Assembly: GCF_037044555.1 (NCBI RefSeq)
Contig: NZ_CP146275.1
Coordinates: forward strand, 496,001 to 560,000
Length of the DNA: 64,000 bases
From: Pelagibacterium nitratireducens
GTDB taxonomy: Bacteria > Pseudomonadota > Alphaproteobacteria > Rhizobiales > Devosiaceae
Direction of reading: 5' to 3'
Below the pieces are notes generated by a model. The model saw only the letters and a program-made list of their open reading frames with translations, was not told the DNA's origin and did not search any database. A program made the translations under genes and the position numbers. Below, piece by piece: positions 1 through 7,469 of the stretch. Each line of letters begins with the position of its first letter. Position 1 is the first letter of the stretch.

Positions 1-644
1 TATCCATTCCACCCGATTATCCGCTAACCGCAATGCTGGCCGAATTGGCTGGCGTTTCTGCCATAGCCCTCAACGACGCGCAGGCCGCCGCGTGGGGCGA
101 ATTTGATCTGGGCGCCGGGCAGGGAACCAGAAACTGTGTCTTTCTGACCATTTCGACCGGGATTGGCGGCGGCGTGGTGGCCGAGGGGCAATTGCTGAAA
201 GGGATGGCCGGGCATTTCGGGCAGTTCCTCAGTGATATAGCCGACAACACGCCCATCGAGAACCGGGCGGCCGGCCGGTGGATGGCTGAAGCGGCGCGGT
301 CCCAAGGCCACGCCACCGATGCACGCGGGGTTTTCAAGGCCGCATCGGAAGGCGAGGGCTGGGCGGACTCCATCATCGCCCTTTCCGCGCACCGCATCGC
401 GACGCTCTGCGCCAATATCCAGCTCGGTCTTGCGCCCGAAAAGATCATCATCGGCGGCTCGATCGGTCTTGCGCCCGGCTTCATCGCGCGCATTGCCGCA
501 TTGTTTTCAGATTTGCCATCGCGTCAGCGGCCAACGCTTGTCGCGGCGCAATTGGGCGGGCGAGCGGGCATCGTAGGGATCGCCCGGATCGCTTTGTCAT
601 CCGAGGGTAATACGACCAACCAAAGGGAAAACAACCATGCGTAA
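1..644 (+). CDS. ROK family sugar kinase, NanK-like (5' end missing)
   Basis: Probably phosphorylates N-acetylmannosamine or another hexose delivered by the ABC transporter encoded just downstream. The frame is open from base 3, so the N-terminal phosphate-binding part lies outside the window; about 213 residues are visible. The stretch NDAQAAAWGEF followed by STGIGGGVV is typical of NanK-type ROK kinases, and a late GGSIGLAPG loop also fits. The usual ROK zinc motif (CxCGxxGC shortly after the GH) is missing: the text runs from GHFGQF straight to ENRAAGRWM with no cysteines, which suggests a zinc-free variant. The stop overlaps the start of the solute-binding protein gene by 8 bases, so the two are likely co-transcribed. 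The substrate is inferred. Confidence 0.85.
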   Translation, partial: SIPPDYPLTAMLAELAGVSAIALNDAQAAAWGEFDLGAGQGTRNCVFLTISTGIGGGVVAEGQLLKGMAGHFGQFLSDIADNTPIENRAAGRWMAEAARSQGHATDARGVFKAASEGEGWADSIIALSAHRIATLCANIQLGLAPEKIIIGGSIGLAPGFIARIAALFSDLPSRQRPTLVAAQLGGRAGIVGIARIALSSEGNTTNQRENNHA

Positions 645-1965
645 AACAATTCTAAAAGGCCTGGCGGCCGGGCTCATGACCGCCACTTTACCGCTTGCCG
701 GCGCACAGGCCGCAGTGACCGTACTGGGCTGGCCGGGCGGTCCGGAAGAAACCGCGCTGCGGGCTGTTGTGGAGATTTACAACGGCCAGGAAGGTCTGGC
801 CGAAGAGGACCGCGTAGAGGTGCTTTTTTTCGCCCGTGACGGGTTCTGGGACAAATTGCAGGCCGATCTTGCCGCAGGCACGCAGGCCTTCGATCTCAAC
901 CTGATCGCCACCTATTCCATTGGTCGGTATGCGCCGTTCATGGAGCCTGTAACGCTCGCGGACGAGGCCGAAGCCGTTTACGGGGAATCCGTTCTTTCGA
1001 CCATGCAGTTCGAGGGCAACCAGTATGGTGTGCCCACCGATCTTTCGTTGCATTTCATGTATTTCCGCGAGGATCTGATCGATGGGCTGCTGAGTGATCC
1101 GGCGGCAGCGGAAACCTATGGTGATATCTCCGAAGAGTATCTCGGTGAACGCCTTGAACCCAAGGCGCCCGATGAGTGGACCTGGGACGACTATGCGGCC
1201 ACGGCGCTCTATTTTACCCAGGCGGTCAATCCCGACAGTCCCACGCGCTACGGCACCGTGCTGCAGATGCAGAACCTTCTGTTCAACATGATGGTATGGC
1301 AGTCGACGGCGCGTTCGTACGGCGGCAACTGGATGGACGATGAGGGCAATATCACCGTCGATTCCGAAGCATACCGGCGCGGACTCGAACTCTACAAGAT
1401 GCTCTATGATGCCGGCGCAACGCCTGCGGATTCGACCTCTTATGAGTTCCCCGAAGCCAATGCGGCCTTCGTTTCAGGACAGGTGGCGACGATGCTGCAG
1501 TGGAATGGCGCGGCGGGCGAGTTGACCAACCCCGAAACCGCACCTGCCGTTGCCGATACGGTGGCAATCGTTGCCCCGCCGGCTGGGGACGAGGGTCGGT
1601 CCACCCATATTCACGGGCTCGGGCTCGGGCTGAACCAGAACGCGCCCAACAAGGACGGGGCACTGGCCTTCCTGCAGTGGCTGTCAACCGAAGACGCAGC
1701 GCTTGCCTATGCCGCCAACAGCGGCGCGCCGGCGCTTACGCCCGAAGTCGTTGCGGCCATCGCCGAAGACCGTCCCGATCTGGTTCAACTCGGCGAATTT
1801 GCCAGCCAGTACGGCTATGTGATGAATGGGGCGACCGGAGCCAACGCGCTGAGCGTTTATGAGCTTCAGGCCCAGCACTTCACCGGCTACTGGACCGGGC
1901 AGGAAACGCTCGACGAGGCGCTGGCTGCTGTCGCCAGCGGTATGGAAGAGCTGCTCAGCGAGTAA
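637..1965 (+). CDS. ABC transporter sugar-binding protein (extracellular solute-binding family 1)
   Basis: Periplasmic receptor of a carbohydrate ABC importer, 442 residues, normal for the family. An N-terminal signal peptide (basic MRKTILKG, hydrophobic core, AxA-type cleavage near GAQA) is followed by a family 1 binding-protein pattern, including AFVSGQVATMLQWNG around residues 275-290 and a C-terminal QTLDEALA-like segment that contacts permeases in this family. It starts inside the 3' end of the ROK kinase gene and is followed by a 66-base gap with a strong hairpin and then two permease genes. Sugar specificity cannot be read from sequence; the NanK-like neighbour hints at an amino sugar. 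Confidence 0.9.
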   Translation: MRKTILKGLAAGLMTATLPLAGAQAAVTVLGWPGGPEETALRAVVEIYNGQEGLAEEDRVEVLFFARDGFWDKLQADLAAGTQAFDLNLIATYSIGRYAPFMEPVTLADEAEAVYGESVLSTMQFEGNQYGVPTDLSLHFMYFREDLIDGLLSDPAAAETYGDISEEYLGERLEPKAPDEWTWDDYAATALYFTQAVNPDSPTRYGTVLQMQNLLFNMMVWQSTARSYGGNWMDDEGNITVDSEAYRRGLELYKMLYDAGATPADSTSYEFPEANAAFVSGQVATMLQWNGAAGELTNPETAPAVADTVAIVAPPAGDEGRSTHIHGLGLGLNQNAPNKDGALAFLQWLSTEDAALAYAANSGAPALTPEVVAAIAEDRPDLVQLGEFASQYGYVMNGATGANALSVYELQAQHFTGYWTGQETLDEALAAVASGMEELLSE

Positions 1966-1975
1966 GCGCAATGCG

Positions 1976-2011
1976 AAGCGGTCGGATGGGATCAAGACCG
2001 TCCGACCGCTT
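1976..2011 (+). promoter_or_regulatory. Intra-operon hairpin between binding-protein and permease genes
   Basis: A perfect 11-base inverted repeat (AAGCGGTCGGA at 1976-1986, its complement at 2001-2011) with a 14-base loop sits between the binding-protein stop and the first permease. There is no proper T-run after it, so it looks more like an mRNA-stabilising or partial-attenuation hairpin, as often found after binding-protein genes, than a full terminator. Function is inferred. Confidence 0.7.
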
Positions 2012-2031
2012 GTTCTGTTTCAAAGGACCCA

Positions 2032-2910
2032 ATGGAAAAGCGGATGGACAGAAAACGGCATCTCGAATGGGGCGTGCTCAGCGCACCCATGGTCATTTTC
2101 CTGCTGCTGTTTCTTGGCTTTCCCGCGCTGGTCAATATCGTTTATTCGCTCTCGAGCGTGAGCTTTCAGACCTTGCGTGCGCCGGAGTTGAGCGGCTTTT
2201 CCAATTACGTTTCGGTGCTCACCGATGGGGATTTCTGGCGCGCCATCTGGTTTTCGCTGCGCTTCGGGGTGATCACCGCGCTGGCCGAATGTCTTGTCGG
2301 TTTCTTTCTCGCGATCTTTCTGGCGCCGTTGTTTGAAAAGCGCTCCTGGCTTCTGGCTATCATCATGTTGCCGCTCATGGTCGCGCCGGCTCTGGTGGGG
2401 TTGATGTATCGGCTGGTGCTGCACGAATTTGTGGGACCGGTCCCCCATTACCTGTGGGCGTGGTTCGGTTCGGCTCCTGCTTTCCTCAATGTGGCAAACG
2501 CGTTCTGGACGCTCGTGGTTGTCGAAACCCTGCAGTGGACGCCGTTTGCGTTTCTTTTGTTTTACATGGCGCATCGGGCCATCCCGCTTGAGGTCCGCGA
2601 GGCCGCGCAGATGGACGGGTCGACCGGATGGGATATGCTCTGGCGCATCGAAATTCCGCTGATGGCACCCACGATTGCCATTGCGTTGTTCATCCGTTTC
2701 ATCGACGGCTTCCGGGTGTTCGACAATGTCTATGTGCTCACGGGGAGCGGTCCGGGAGGGTCGACCCGCTCGCTGTCGATCTATGTCTATGAAGCGTTTT
2801 TCCGCCAGGGTGAGATCGGGCCCGCGGTGGCTGCATCAGTGCTGTTGTTCATTGCGTCTTTTGGTGTGCTGTTTTTCATCAATCAGGGCCTTGCGAGGAG
2901 AGCGAGATGA
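2032..2910 (+). CDS. ABC sugar transporter permease, MalF type
   Basis: Inner-membrane permease of the importer, 292 residues with six predicted hydrophobic segments. The cytoplasmic EAA loop that docks the ATPase is visible as EVREAAQMDGSTGWDMLWRI around residues 187-206, followed by PLMAP. An AAAGGA ribosome site sits 4 bases before the ATG at 2032; an ATG at 2044 is an alternative. Its last four bases overlap the next permease (ATGA), showing translational coupling. No nucleotide-binding subunit is encoded with it here, so the ATPase must be upstream of the window or shared. Confidence 0.92.
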   Translation: MEKRMDRKRHLEWGVLSAPMVIFLLLFLGFPALVNIVYSLSSVSFQTLRAPELSGFSNYVSVLTDGDFWRAIWFSLRFGVITALAECLVGFFLAIFLAPLFEKRSWLLAIIMLPLMVAPALVGLMYRLVLHEFVGPVPHYLWAWFGSAPAFLNVANAFWTLVVVETLQWTPFAFLLFYMAHRAIPLEVREAAQMDGSTGWDMLWRIEIPLMAPTIAIALFIRFIDGFRVFDNVYVLTGSGPGGSTRSLSIYVYEAFFRQGEIGPAVAASVLLFIASFGVLFFINQGLARRAR

Positions 2911-3731
2911 TCGTGACCGCACTGCGCTGGGTGGTCTTTGCCATCGCGGCTTTCGCCCTTAATTTCCCCGTGATCGCCACGCTGGTGACCTCGTTCAAGA
3001 GCAGCCGGGAGATCACCACCAATCCGGGCCTGTGGATCGAGGCGCCAACGCTGGAAAACTACATCGCCGTGCTGCAGGTCACCGATCGGCTCAACATCTT
3101 TGCCTATCTGTGGAATTCAACCGTAGCCGCGCTGATCGGCACGACGCTGGCCATCATCCTTGCCTTTCCTGCGGCCTATGGTGTGGCGAGGGCCGGGTAT
3201 GGCCGGCGCATGCTGATGCCGCTAATTGTCAATCTGCGTGCTCTGCCGCTCATCATCTTCGCCATCCCCATCTACATGATGTTTCAATGGGTCGGCCTGC
3301 TCGATACCCAATTGGGCCTCGGTTTGATTCTTGTCATCGTCAATCTGCCACTGGCGCTGGTCATCCTCGTCAACGCCATCTCGGACATTCCGGTCGAACT
3401 TGATGAAGCGGCGCATATGGATGGAGCCGGCCGGCTCAAGATCATCACCTCGATCATCGCGCCGGTTTGTCGTCCGGCGATCGTCACCACCTTTATCTTC
3501 GGGTTCATTACGGCCTGGAACGAGTTTCTTTTCGGGCTGATGCTGACAACGCGCCATGCCGTACCGATGACGGTGGGGGCATCGTTTTTCTTTTCGTCGG
3601 GCGGCGGCGGTATCCAGTGGGGCACGGCCTCGGCTGTGATGATTGTCGCCGCGCTGCCGCCGGCGGTTCTGGGGCTTGTCATGTATCGTCAGATCAGCCG
3701 GTCGCTGACGGCTGGAGCGGTCAAAGGCTAA
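2907..3731 (+). CDS. ABC sugar transporter permease, MalG type
   Basis: Second permease of the carbohydrate importer, 274 residues, with a first membrane segment at residues 5-25 and the EAA loop ELDEAAHMDGAGRLKIITSI near residue 165. It begins within the ATGA overlap with the MalF-type gene. It is the last gene of this transport operon; the following 107 bases to the next start hold a probable promoter but I see no clear terminator. Confidence 0.92.
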   Translation: MIVTALRWVVFAIAAFALNFPVIATLVTSFKSSREITTNPGLWIEAPTLENYIAVLQVTDRLNIFAYLWNSTVAALIGTTLAIILAFPAAYGVARAGYGRRMLMPLIVNLRALPLIIFAIPIYMMFQWVGLLDTQLGLGLILVIVNLPLALVILVNAISDIPVELDEAAHMDGAGRLKIITSIIAPVCRPAIVTTFIFGFITAWNEFLFGLMLTTRHAVPMTVGASFFFSSGGGGIQWGTASAVMIVAALPPAVLGLVMYRQISRSLTAGAVKG

Positions 3732-3838
3732 TCGGTTTTCAGGCGATACGGCGCGCAATGTTGGGGCAATGTGTCGGGACTAGGGTCTTCTTATCGCGAT
3801 CCTGACGGGTCGCGGTCAAATTAATGGAGACCCAAAAA

Positions 3839-4090
3839 ATGTTTAAAAAGACCACTCTTGCTGTTGCCCTTTCGCTCTTTGCCATTCCTGCATTCGCCCA
3901 GACCACGGTCGGCACCGTGCAGGTCACCCCAGAGGGCCTGCCCTATGTTGCAAGCTATTGCGATGAGATCGGTTCGATGAGCGTATCGGACCGGTCTGAC
4001 TATATGCCAGGTCTTGCCCAGTCGGTCGCTTCGGGCATTTCGCTCAAGACGATCACGGTCAGCGACTGTGAGCGCGCCGGGCTTATCTAA
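3839..4090 (+). CDS. Small secreted protein of unknown function
   Basis: I do not recognise the family. From the ATG at 3839 the product is 83 residues: a signal peptide (MFKKTTLAVALSLFAIPAFA) and a mature part of about 63 residues with just two cysteines, one mid-chain (SYCDEIG) and one near the end (SDCERAG), which could form one disulfide in the periplasm. I prefer 3839 to the in-frame ATG at 3824 because GGAGA lies 8 bases before it and the signal peptide then starts directly. It is convergent with the histidine kinase gene: the two stop codons overlap (4087-4090). A strong terminator follows at 4117. Confidence 0.7.
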   Translation: MFKKTTLAVALSLFAIPAFAQTTVGTVQVTPEGLPYVASYCDEIGSMSVSDRSDYMPGLAQSVASGISLKTITVSDCERAGLI

Positions 4091-5493
4091 GCCTCTTGCA
4101 TGACGATCCGATTATCGGCCGGGTTCCTGGGAGCCCGGCCTTTTTCGTGCCCGGGCGATGCAAGGGGCAGGGTTATGGTAAAGGCGGCGCCACCCTGCGG
4201 GGACTGCCCGACTTTGATGGTGCCCTTGTGGCGCAGGACGATTTCCTGGACGAGATTGAGCCCCAGGCCGGCGCCGCGCGTGGCCGGCTTTACCCTATAG
4301 AAGGGTTCGAAAATCTTTGCGCGTTGTGTGGGGTCGATGCCCGGCCCGCTGTCGCCAACGGTCAGGGTGCCATCGCTTGAGACCGAGACGCTGATCTTGG
4401 CGGATTGGCCGGCATGGGAGATGGCGTTCTGGATCAAATTAGTAATAGCACGGGTCAGCGCAATGCTATCACCGTTGACATTGACCGTCTCGGCGTCGCT
4501 GCCGAAGTCGATTTCGTCATCGGAGGCGATGACCAGGGGTGCCATTTCCGCGACGGCATCGGCCCCCAGCCTCACCAGGTCGATGGCTTCAAAGCGCGAA
4601 TGGCCAACATCGATGCGTTGCAGGTCGAGGAGTTGATCGGCGAGGTTGGAGAGCCGTGCCACATCGAGCATCAACTGGGTGCGCTCGGGGCCGGGGTTAA
4701 GCAATTCAACGCGGGTCTGCAAAATTGCGATCGGGGTCCGCAGCTCATGGGCAGCGTCGGCCATGAAACGGTGGCGCCGCTCGATACCGTCATCGACCCG
4801 GACGAGTGCGTCGTTGAAGGCGGTAACCAGGGGCTGCATCTCGAGCGGGATACCTGCGGTGGTCAACCGCATTCCGGGCTGATCGACATCGATATGGGAG
4901 GCTTCTTCGGCAACCTTGTCGAGGCCGCGCAATTCGCGGCGCAGAGTGAGCGGGATGGCGATAATCAGGACCAGGGAGAGGGCGGCGGAAAAGATCACGA
5001 AATATTTGTTTGCGAACAGCAGTCCAACCGAAAGCCAGTCAAAGCGCGGACCGCCGCCGGTCGCGATATGGAGGCGACCGGCATCGGATTCGGCCTGGCG
5101 AACGATCAGGGACGCGACTTCGGGGAAGGCTTCGCTGCCGAAATCGCCAAAAGAGATGAATCCCAGATACTCAAGGGCGGGGCGAAAGGCGTCTGGGATC
5201 GGGCCATCGCTCGCCACCTGCCCGGAATCGGTCCTTACATAATACCAGAAGGCTGGAAACCTATCCTTGATGGATGCGAGTTTGTCATCATCGCCGACGA
5301 CCAGTTGACCGTCTTCCAGGGACACGGAATCGGCGATGACGGGAATGATGCGGTCATCGAGTCCTACGCCCGAGGCAAACCTGGAGATGGGCACCGATGC
5401 GATCAAAGCAAAGGCCATCAGCGCCAGGATCTGGAAAAACACCAGCTTGCGCGTAAGCTTGTATTGCAGCGAGTTCCAGCGCCCCAGGATCAT
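4087..5493 (-). CDS. Two-component sensor histidine kinase
   Basis: Membrane sensor kinase of 468 residues, OmpR/EnvZ class. A membrane segment near residues 17-36, a periplasmic sensor region of about 130 residues and a second membrane segment near 160-190 lead to a HisKA phosphoacceptor (FMADAAHELRTPIAIL, His around 243) and a HATPase domain with N-box LTRAITNLIQNAISH, GDSGPGID and GAGLGLNLV. The start overlaps the response-regulator stop by 4 bases. The pair is divergent from an RND efflux adaptor/pump, its likely target. The last residues are encoded across the terminator of the convergent small gene, so the C-terminal tail (after the G2 box) is probably unconserved. Confidence 0.92.
   Translation of the reverse strand: MILGRWNSLQYKLTRKLVFFQILALMAFALIASVPISRFASGVGLDDRIIPVIADSVSLEDGQLVVGDDDKLASIKDRFPAFWYYVRTDSGQVASDGPIPDAFRPALEYLGFISFGDFGSEAFPEVASLIVRQAESDAGRLHIATGGGPRFDWLSVGLLFANKYFVIFSAALSLVLIIAIPLTLRRELRGLDKVAEEASHIDVDQPGMRLTTAGIPLEMQPLVTAFNDALVRVDDGIERRHRFMADAAHELRTPIAILQTRVELLNPGPERTQLMLDVARLSNLADQLLDLQRIDVGHSRFEAIDLVRLGADAVAEMAPLVIASDDEIDFGSDAETVNVNGDSIALTRAITNLIQNAISHAGQSAKISVSVSSDGTLTVGDSGPGIDPTQRAKIFEPFYRVKPATRGAGLGLNLVQEIVLRHKGTIKVGQSPQGGAAFTITLPLASPGHEKGRAPRNPADNRIVMQEA
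4117..4145 (+). terminator. Rho-independent terminator inside the kinase 3' end
   Basis: GGCCGGG (4117-4123), a 10-base loop, CCCGGCC (4134-4140), then five T. It lies 27 bases after the stop of the small secreted protein and within the coding sequence of the convergent histidine kinase. Confidence 0.8.
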
Positions 5494-6158
5494 TGCACTT
5501 CCCTAAGCAGATAGCCGATACCGCGAATGGCGTGGATTTCGACGCGAGCGGCGGCGAGCTTGCGGCGCAGACGTGAAAGATGGGCGTCGAGAGCATTGGA
5601 GGCGATGTCGTCGTCAAAGCCATAGACTGCCTGTTCGAGGGTATCGCGCGAGACGGTGCGCCCGGCCCGCCTGATGAGCGCCTCAAGGGCGAGGAGTTCG
5701 CGGCGGGGCAGATCGACCGGCTGGCCATTGATCCGCACCGCGTTGTGTTCGGGCTCGAACTCCAGTGCGCCGATCATGAGCGTTTCGGACCGCATCTGGG
5801 CGGGGCGGCGCAAGACGGCGCGCAGGCGGGCCATCAATTCGTCGATGGAAAAGGGTTTGGCGAGATAATCGTCTGCGCCTTCATCGAGCCCTATGACGCG
5901 GTTGTCGAGGGACCCCAGGGCCGAGAGAACGATGATGGGCAGGGCAGGGTTTTGCCGGCGCAGCTCGGGAATGAGCGAGAGCCCCTCGCCATCGGGGAGC
6001 TTGCGGTCGAGCAGCACGGCGTCATGAGTGTGGCTCAGGGATGCCTCGCGGGCGATCTCGAGGCTGGCCGCGTGGTCGACGACAATAGAGTGGCGCGCAA
6101 GTGCGGACCTCAAAACATTGGCCATCTCGTTTTCGTCTTCAACCAGCAATATCCGCAT
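5490..6158 (-). CDS. OmpR-family response regulator
   Basis: DNA-binding partner of the kinase immediately downstream, 222 residues. The receiver domain (residues 1-115) has the acidic pair in VEDENEM, the phospho-aspartate in LLDRKLPDGEG (about residue 51) and the lysine in AKPFSIDEL (about 101). The winged-helix domain occupies 130-220 (LPRRELLALEALIRR, VYGFDDDIASNALDAHLSRL). It is transcribed away from the RND efflux genes with 139 bases between starts, so the regulator probably binds in this gap and controls both directions. Confidence 0.93.
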   Translation of the reverse strand: MRILLVEDENEMANVLRSALARHSIVVDHAASLEIAREASLSHTHDAVLLDRKLPDGEGLSLIPELRRQNPALPIIVLSALGSLDNRVIGLDEGADDYLAKPFSIDELMARLRAVLRRPAQMRSETLMIGALEFEPEHNAVRINGQPVDLPRRELLALEALIRRAGRTVSRDTLEQAVYGFDDDIASNALDAHLSRLRRKLAAARVEIHAIRGIGYLLREVQ

Positions 6159-6204
6159 CTAAAACCTTCCTGAGCCCTGTGTTCTTTGCAGGGCTGGGTT
6201 GCGC

Positions 6205-6240
6205 CAACATTGCGCGGTCGGGGCAAGAGTTGCAATGTTG
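6205..6240. promoter_or_regulatory. Candidate operator between the two-component system and RND genes
   Basis: Perfect 9-base inverted repeat CAACATTGC (6205-6213) and GCAATGTTG (6232-6240) with an 18-base spacer, in the 139-base divergent promoter region. A second overlapping short repeat TTGCA-N7-TGCAA (6231-6247) follows. Spacing of about two helical turns fits a winged-helix dimer site. Assignment to the neighbouring regulator is inference. Confidence 0.5.
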
Positions 6241-6297
6241 CTGCAATCCAGCGCGCCGATTGATGCCCACATCATTTACTCGCGCCAGTGTTGGATC

Positions 6298-7467
6298 ATG
6301 ACCGAACACACTCAAACAGTTGCCGACTCTTCTGCCAAGCCCGTTCGCCGCCGCTGGGCCGGGGCCGCCATTGTCCTGTTGATTCTGGCGGGCGGTGGAT
6401 TTGCCCTCAGCGGCGCTTTCGATGCGCCGCAGGCCCAGGACGTGGCCGACCCGGTGACCGCCGAGCCGCGCGTCATGCAGTTGCACACAAGCGAGGTCTA
6501 TGACGTCGCGCCGCGCGATCTTTCGGAGGCGATCGCCTTTACCGGCTCGGTGCGCCCGGTCCGGAGCGCGGACATCTCCGCGCAGGTGGCCGGAATTGCC
6601 AATCAGGTCCATGTGCAGGCGGGTGACACGGTGTCAGAAGGAGATGTGTTGGTCGAAATCGATGCGACCGACCTCAACCTGCAATTGCGTCAGCAACAGA
6701 GCGCGCTCAATTCGACCGAAATCCAGCTCAATGCCGCGCGACAGACGCTCGATCGCGTCCGCTCGCTCGCCGAGCGCGGATCGACGCCCCAGGCAACGCT
6801 CGACGCGGCCATTTCCGATGTCGACGGGCTGGAGGCCAGCCTTGCCTCGCTGCAGTCGCAGGTCGAGCAGGTGGAGACAAATATTGAGCGCACCCTTGTC
6901 AGGGCGCCGTTCGACGGCACGGTCTCTCGCCGCATGGTCGAGCCGGGACAGGTGGTGGGCCAGGGGGCCGTGGTCATGTCGCTGGTGGATCTGAGCCGTT
7001 TGACGGTCGATGCCATGGTGCCGCTGGCGCAAACTGCATCGATTGCGGCGGGGCAGACGGCCAGCCTTGAGGTGCATGGGCTCGATGGTGCTGTGTTCGA
7101 GGCGGCGGTCGAGCGGATCAACCCCGTCGCCGAAGAGGGTACACGTTCGGTCGTTGTTCATCTGGGGCTCGACAATCGGGATGCGCAGCTGCGCGGCGGC
7201 ATGTTCGTCACCGGCCGGATCGTGACCGAATCGTCAAGCGATGCAATCGCCGTGCCCCAGGATGCGGTGCTGGGCAGCGAGGGCGAGCGATATGTGCTGG
7301 CGGTGGTCGATGGCGAAGTGACCCGCCAGCCAGTCAGCGTTGAAAAGGTCTGGGACCGGCTGGGCCTGATCGAGATATCCGACGGGGTCGCGGCCGGCGA
7401 AGTGGTGGTGGCGTTGCCGCTCTCGGGGCTCGAAGCGGGCCAGAATGTCGTTGTGGGAGCGCTCTAG
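6298..7467 (+). CDS. RND efflux periplasmic adaptor (membrane fusion protein)
   Basis: Links an inner-membrane RND pump to an outer-membrane channel. From the ATG at 6298 the product is 389 residues. It has a cytoplasmic RRR stretch and a membrane anchor at about 17-37, a lipoyl/barrel-sandwich half (VSEGDVLVEID), a coiled-coil hairpin around 135-195 (QLRQQQSALNSTEIQ through VEQVETNIERT), the second lipoyl half (RAPFDGTVSRRMVEPGQVV) and beta-barrel domains. An upstream in-frame start at 6199 would add 33 residues with no adaptor similarity and run through the candidate operator, so it is less likely. The pump gene follows after 2 bases. No TolC-type gene is in the window. Confidence 0.93.
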   Translation: MTEHTQTVADSSAKPVRRRWAGAAIVLLILAGGGFALSGAFDAPQAQDVADPVTAEPRVMQLHTSEVYDVAPRDLSEAIAFTGSVRPVRSADISAQVAGIANQVHVQAGDTVSEGDVLVEIDATDLNLQLRQQQSALNSTEIQLNAARQTLDRVRSLAERGSTPQATLDAAISDVDGLEASLASLQSQVEQVETNIERTLVRAPFDGTVSRRMVEPGQVVGQGAVVMSLVDLSRLTVDAMVPLAQTASIAAGQTASLEVHGLDGAVFEAAVERINPVAEEGTRSVVVHLGLDNRDAQLRGGMFVTGRIVTESSSDAIAVPQDAVLGSEGERYVLAVVDGEVTRQPVSVEKVWDRLGLIEISDGVAAGEVVVALPLSGLEAGQNVVVGAL

Positions 7468-7469
7468 AG

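Noticed and set aside
6199..6297. Longer N-terminus for the RND adaptor
   Set aside because: The added 33 residues match nothing and the region contains the probable operator; the ATG at 6298 begins a normal adaptor.
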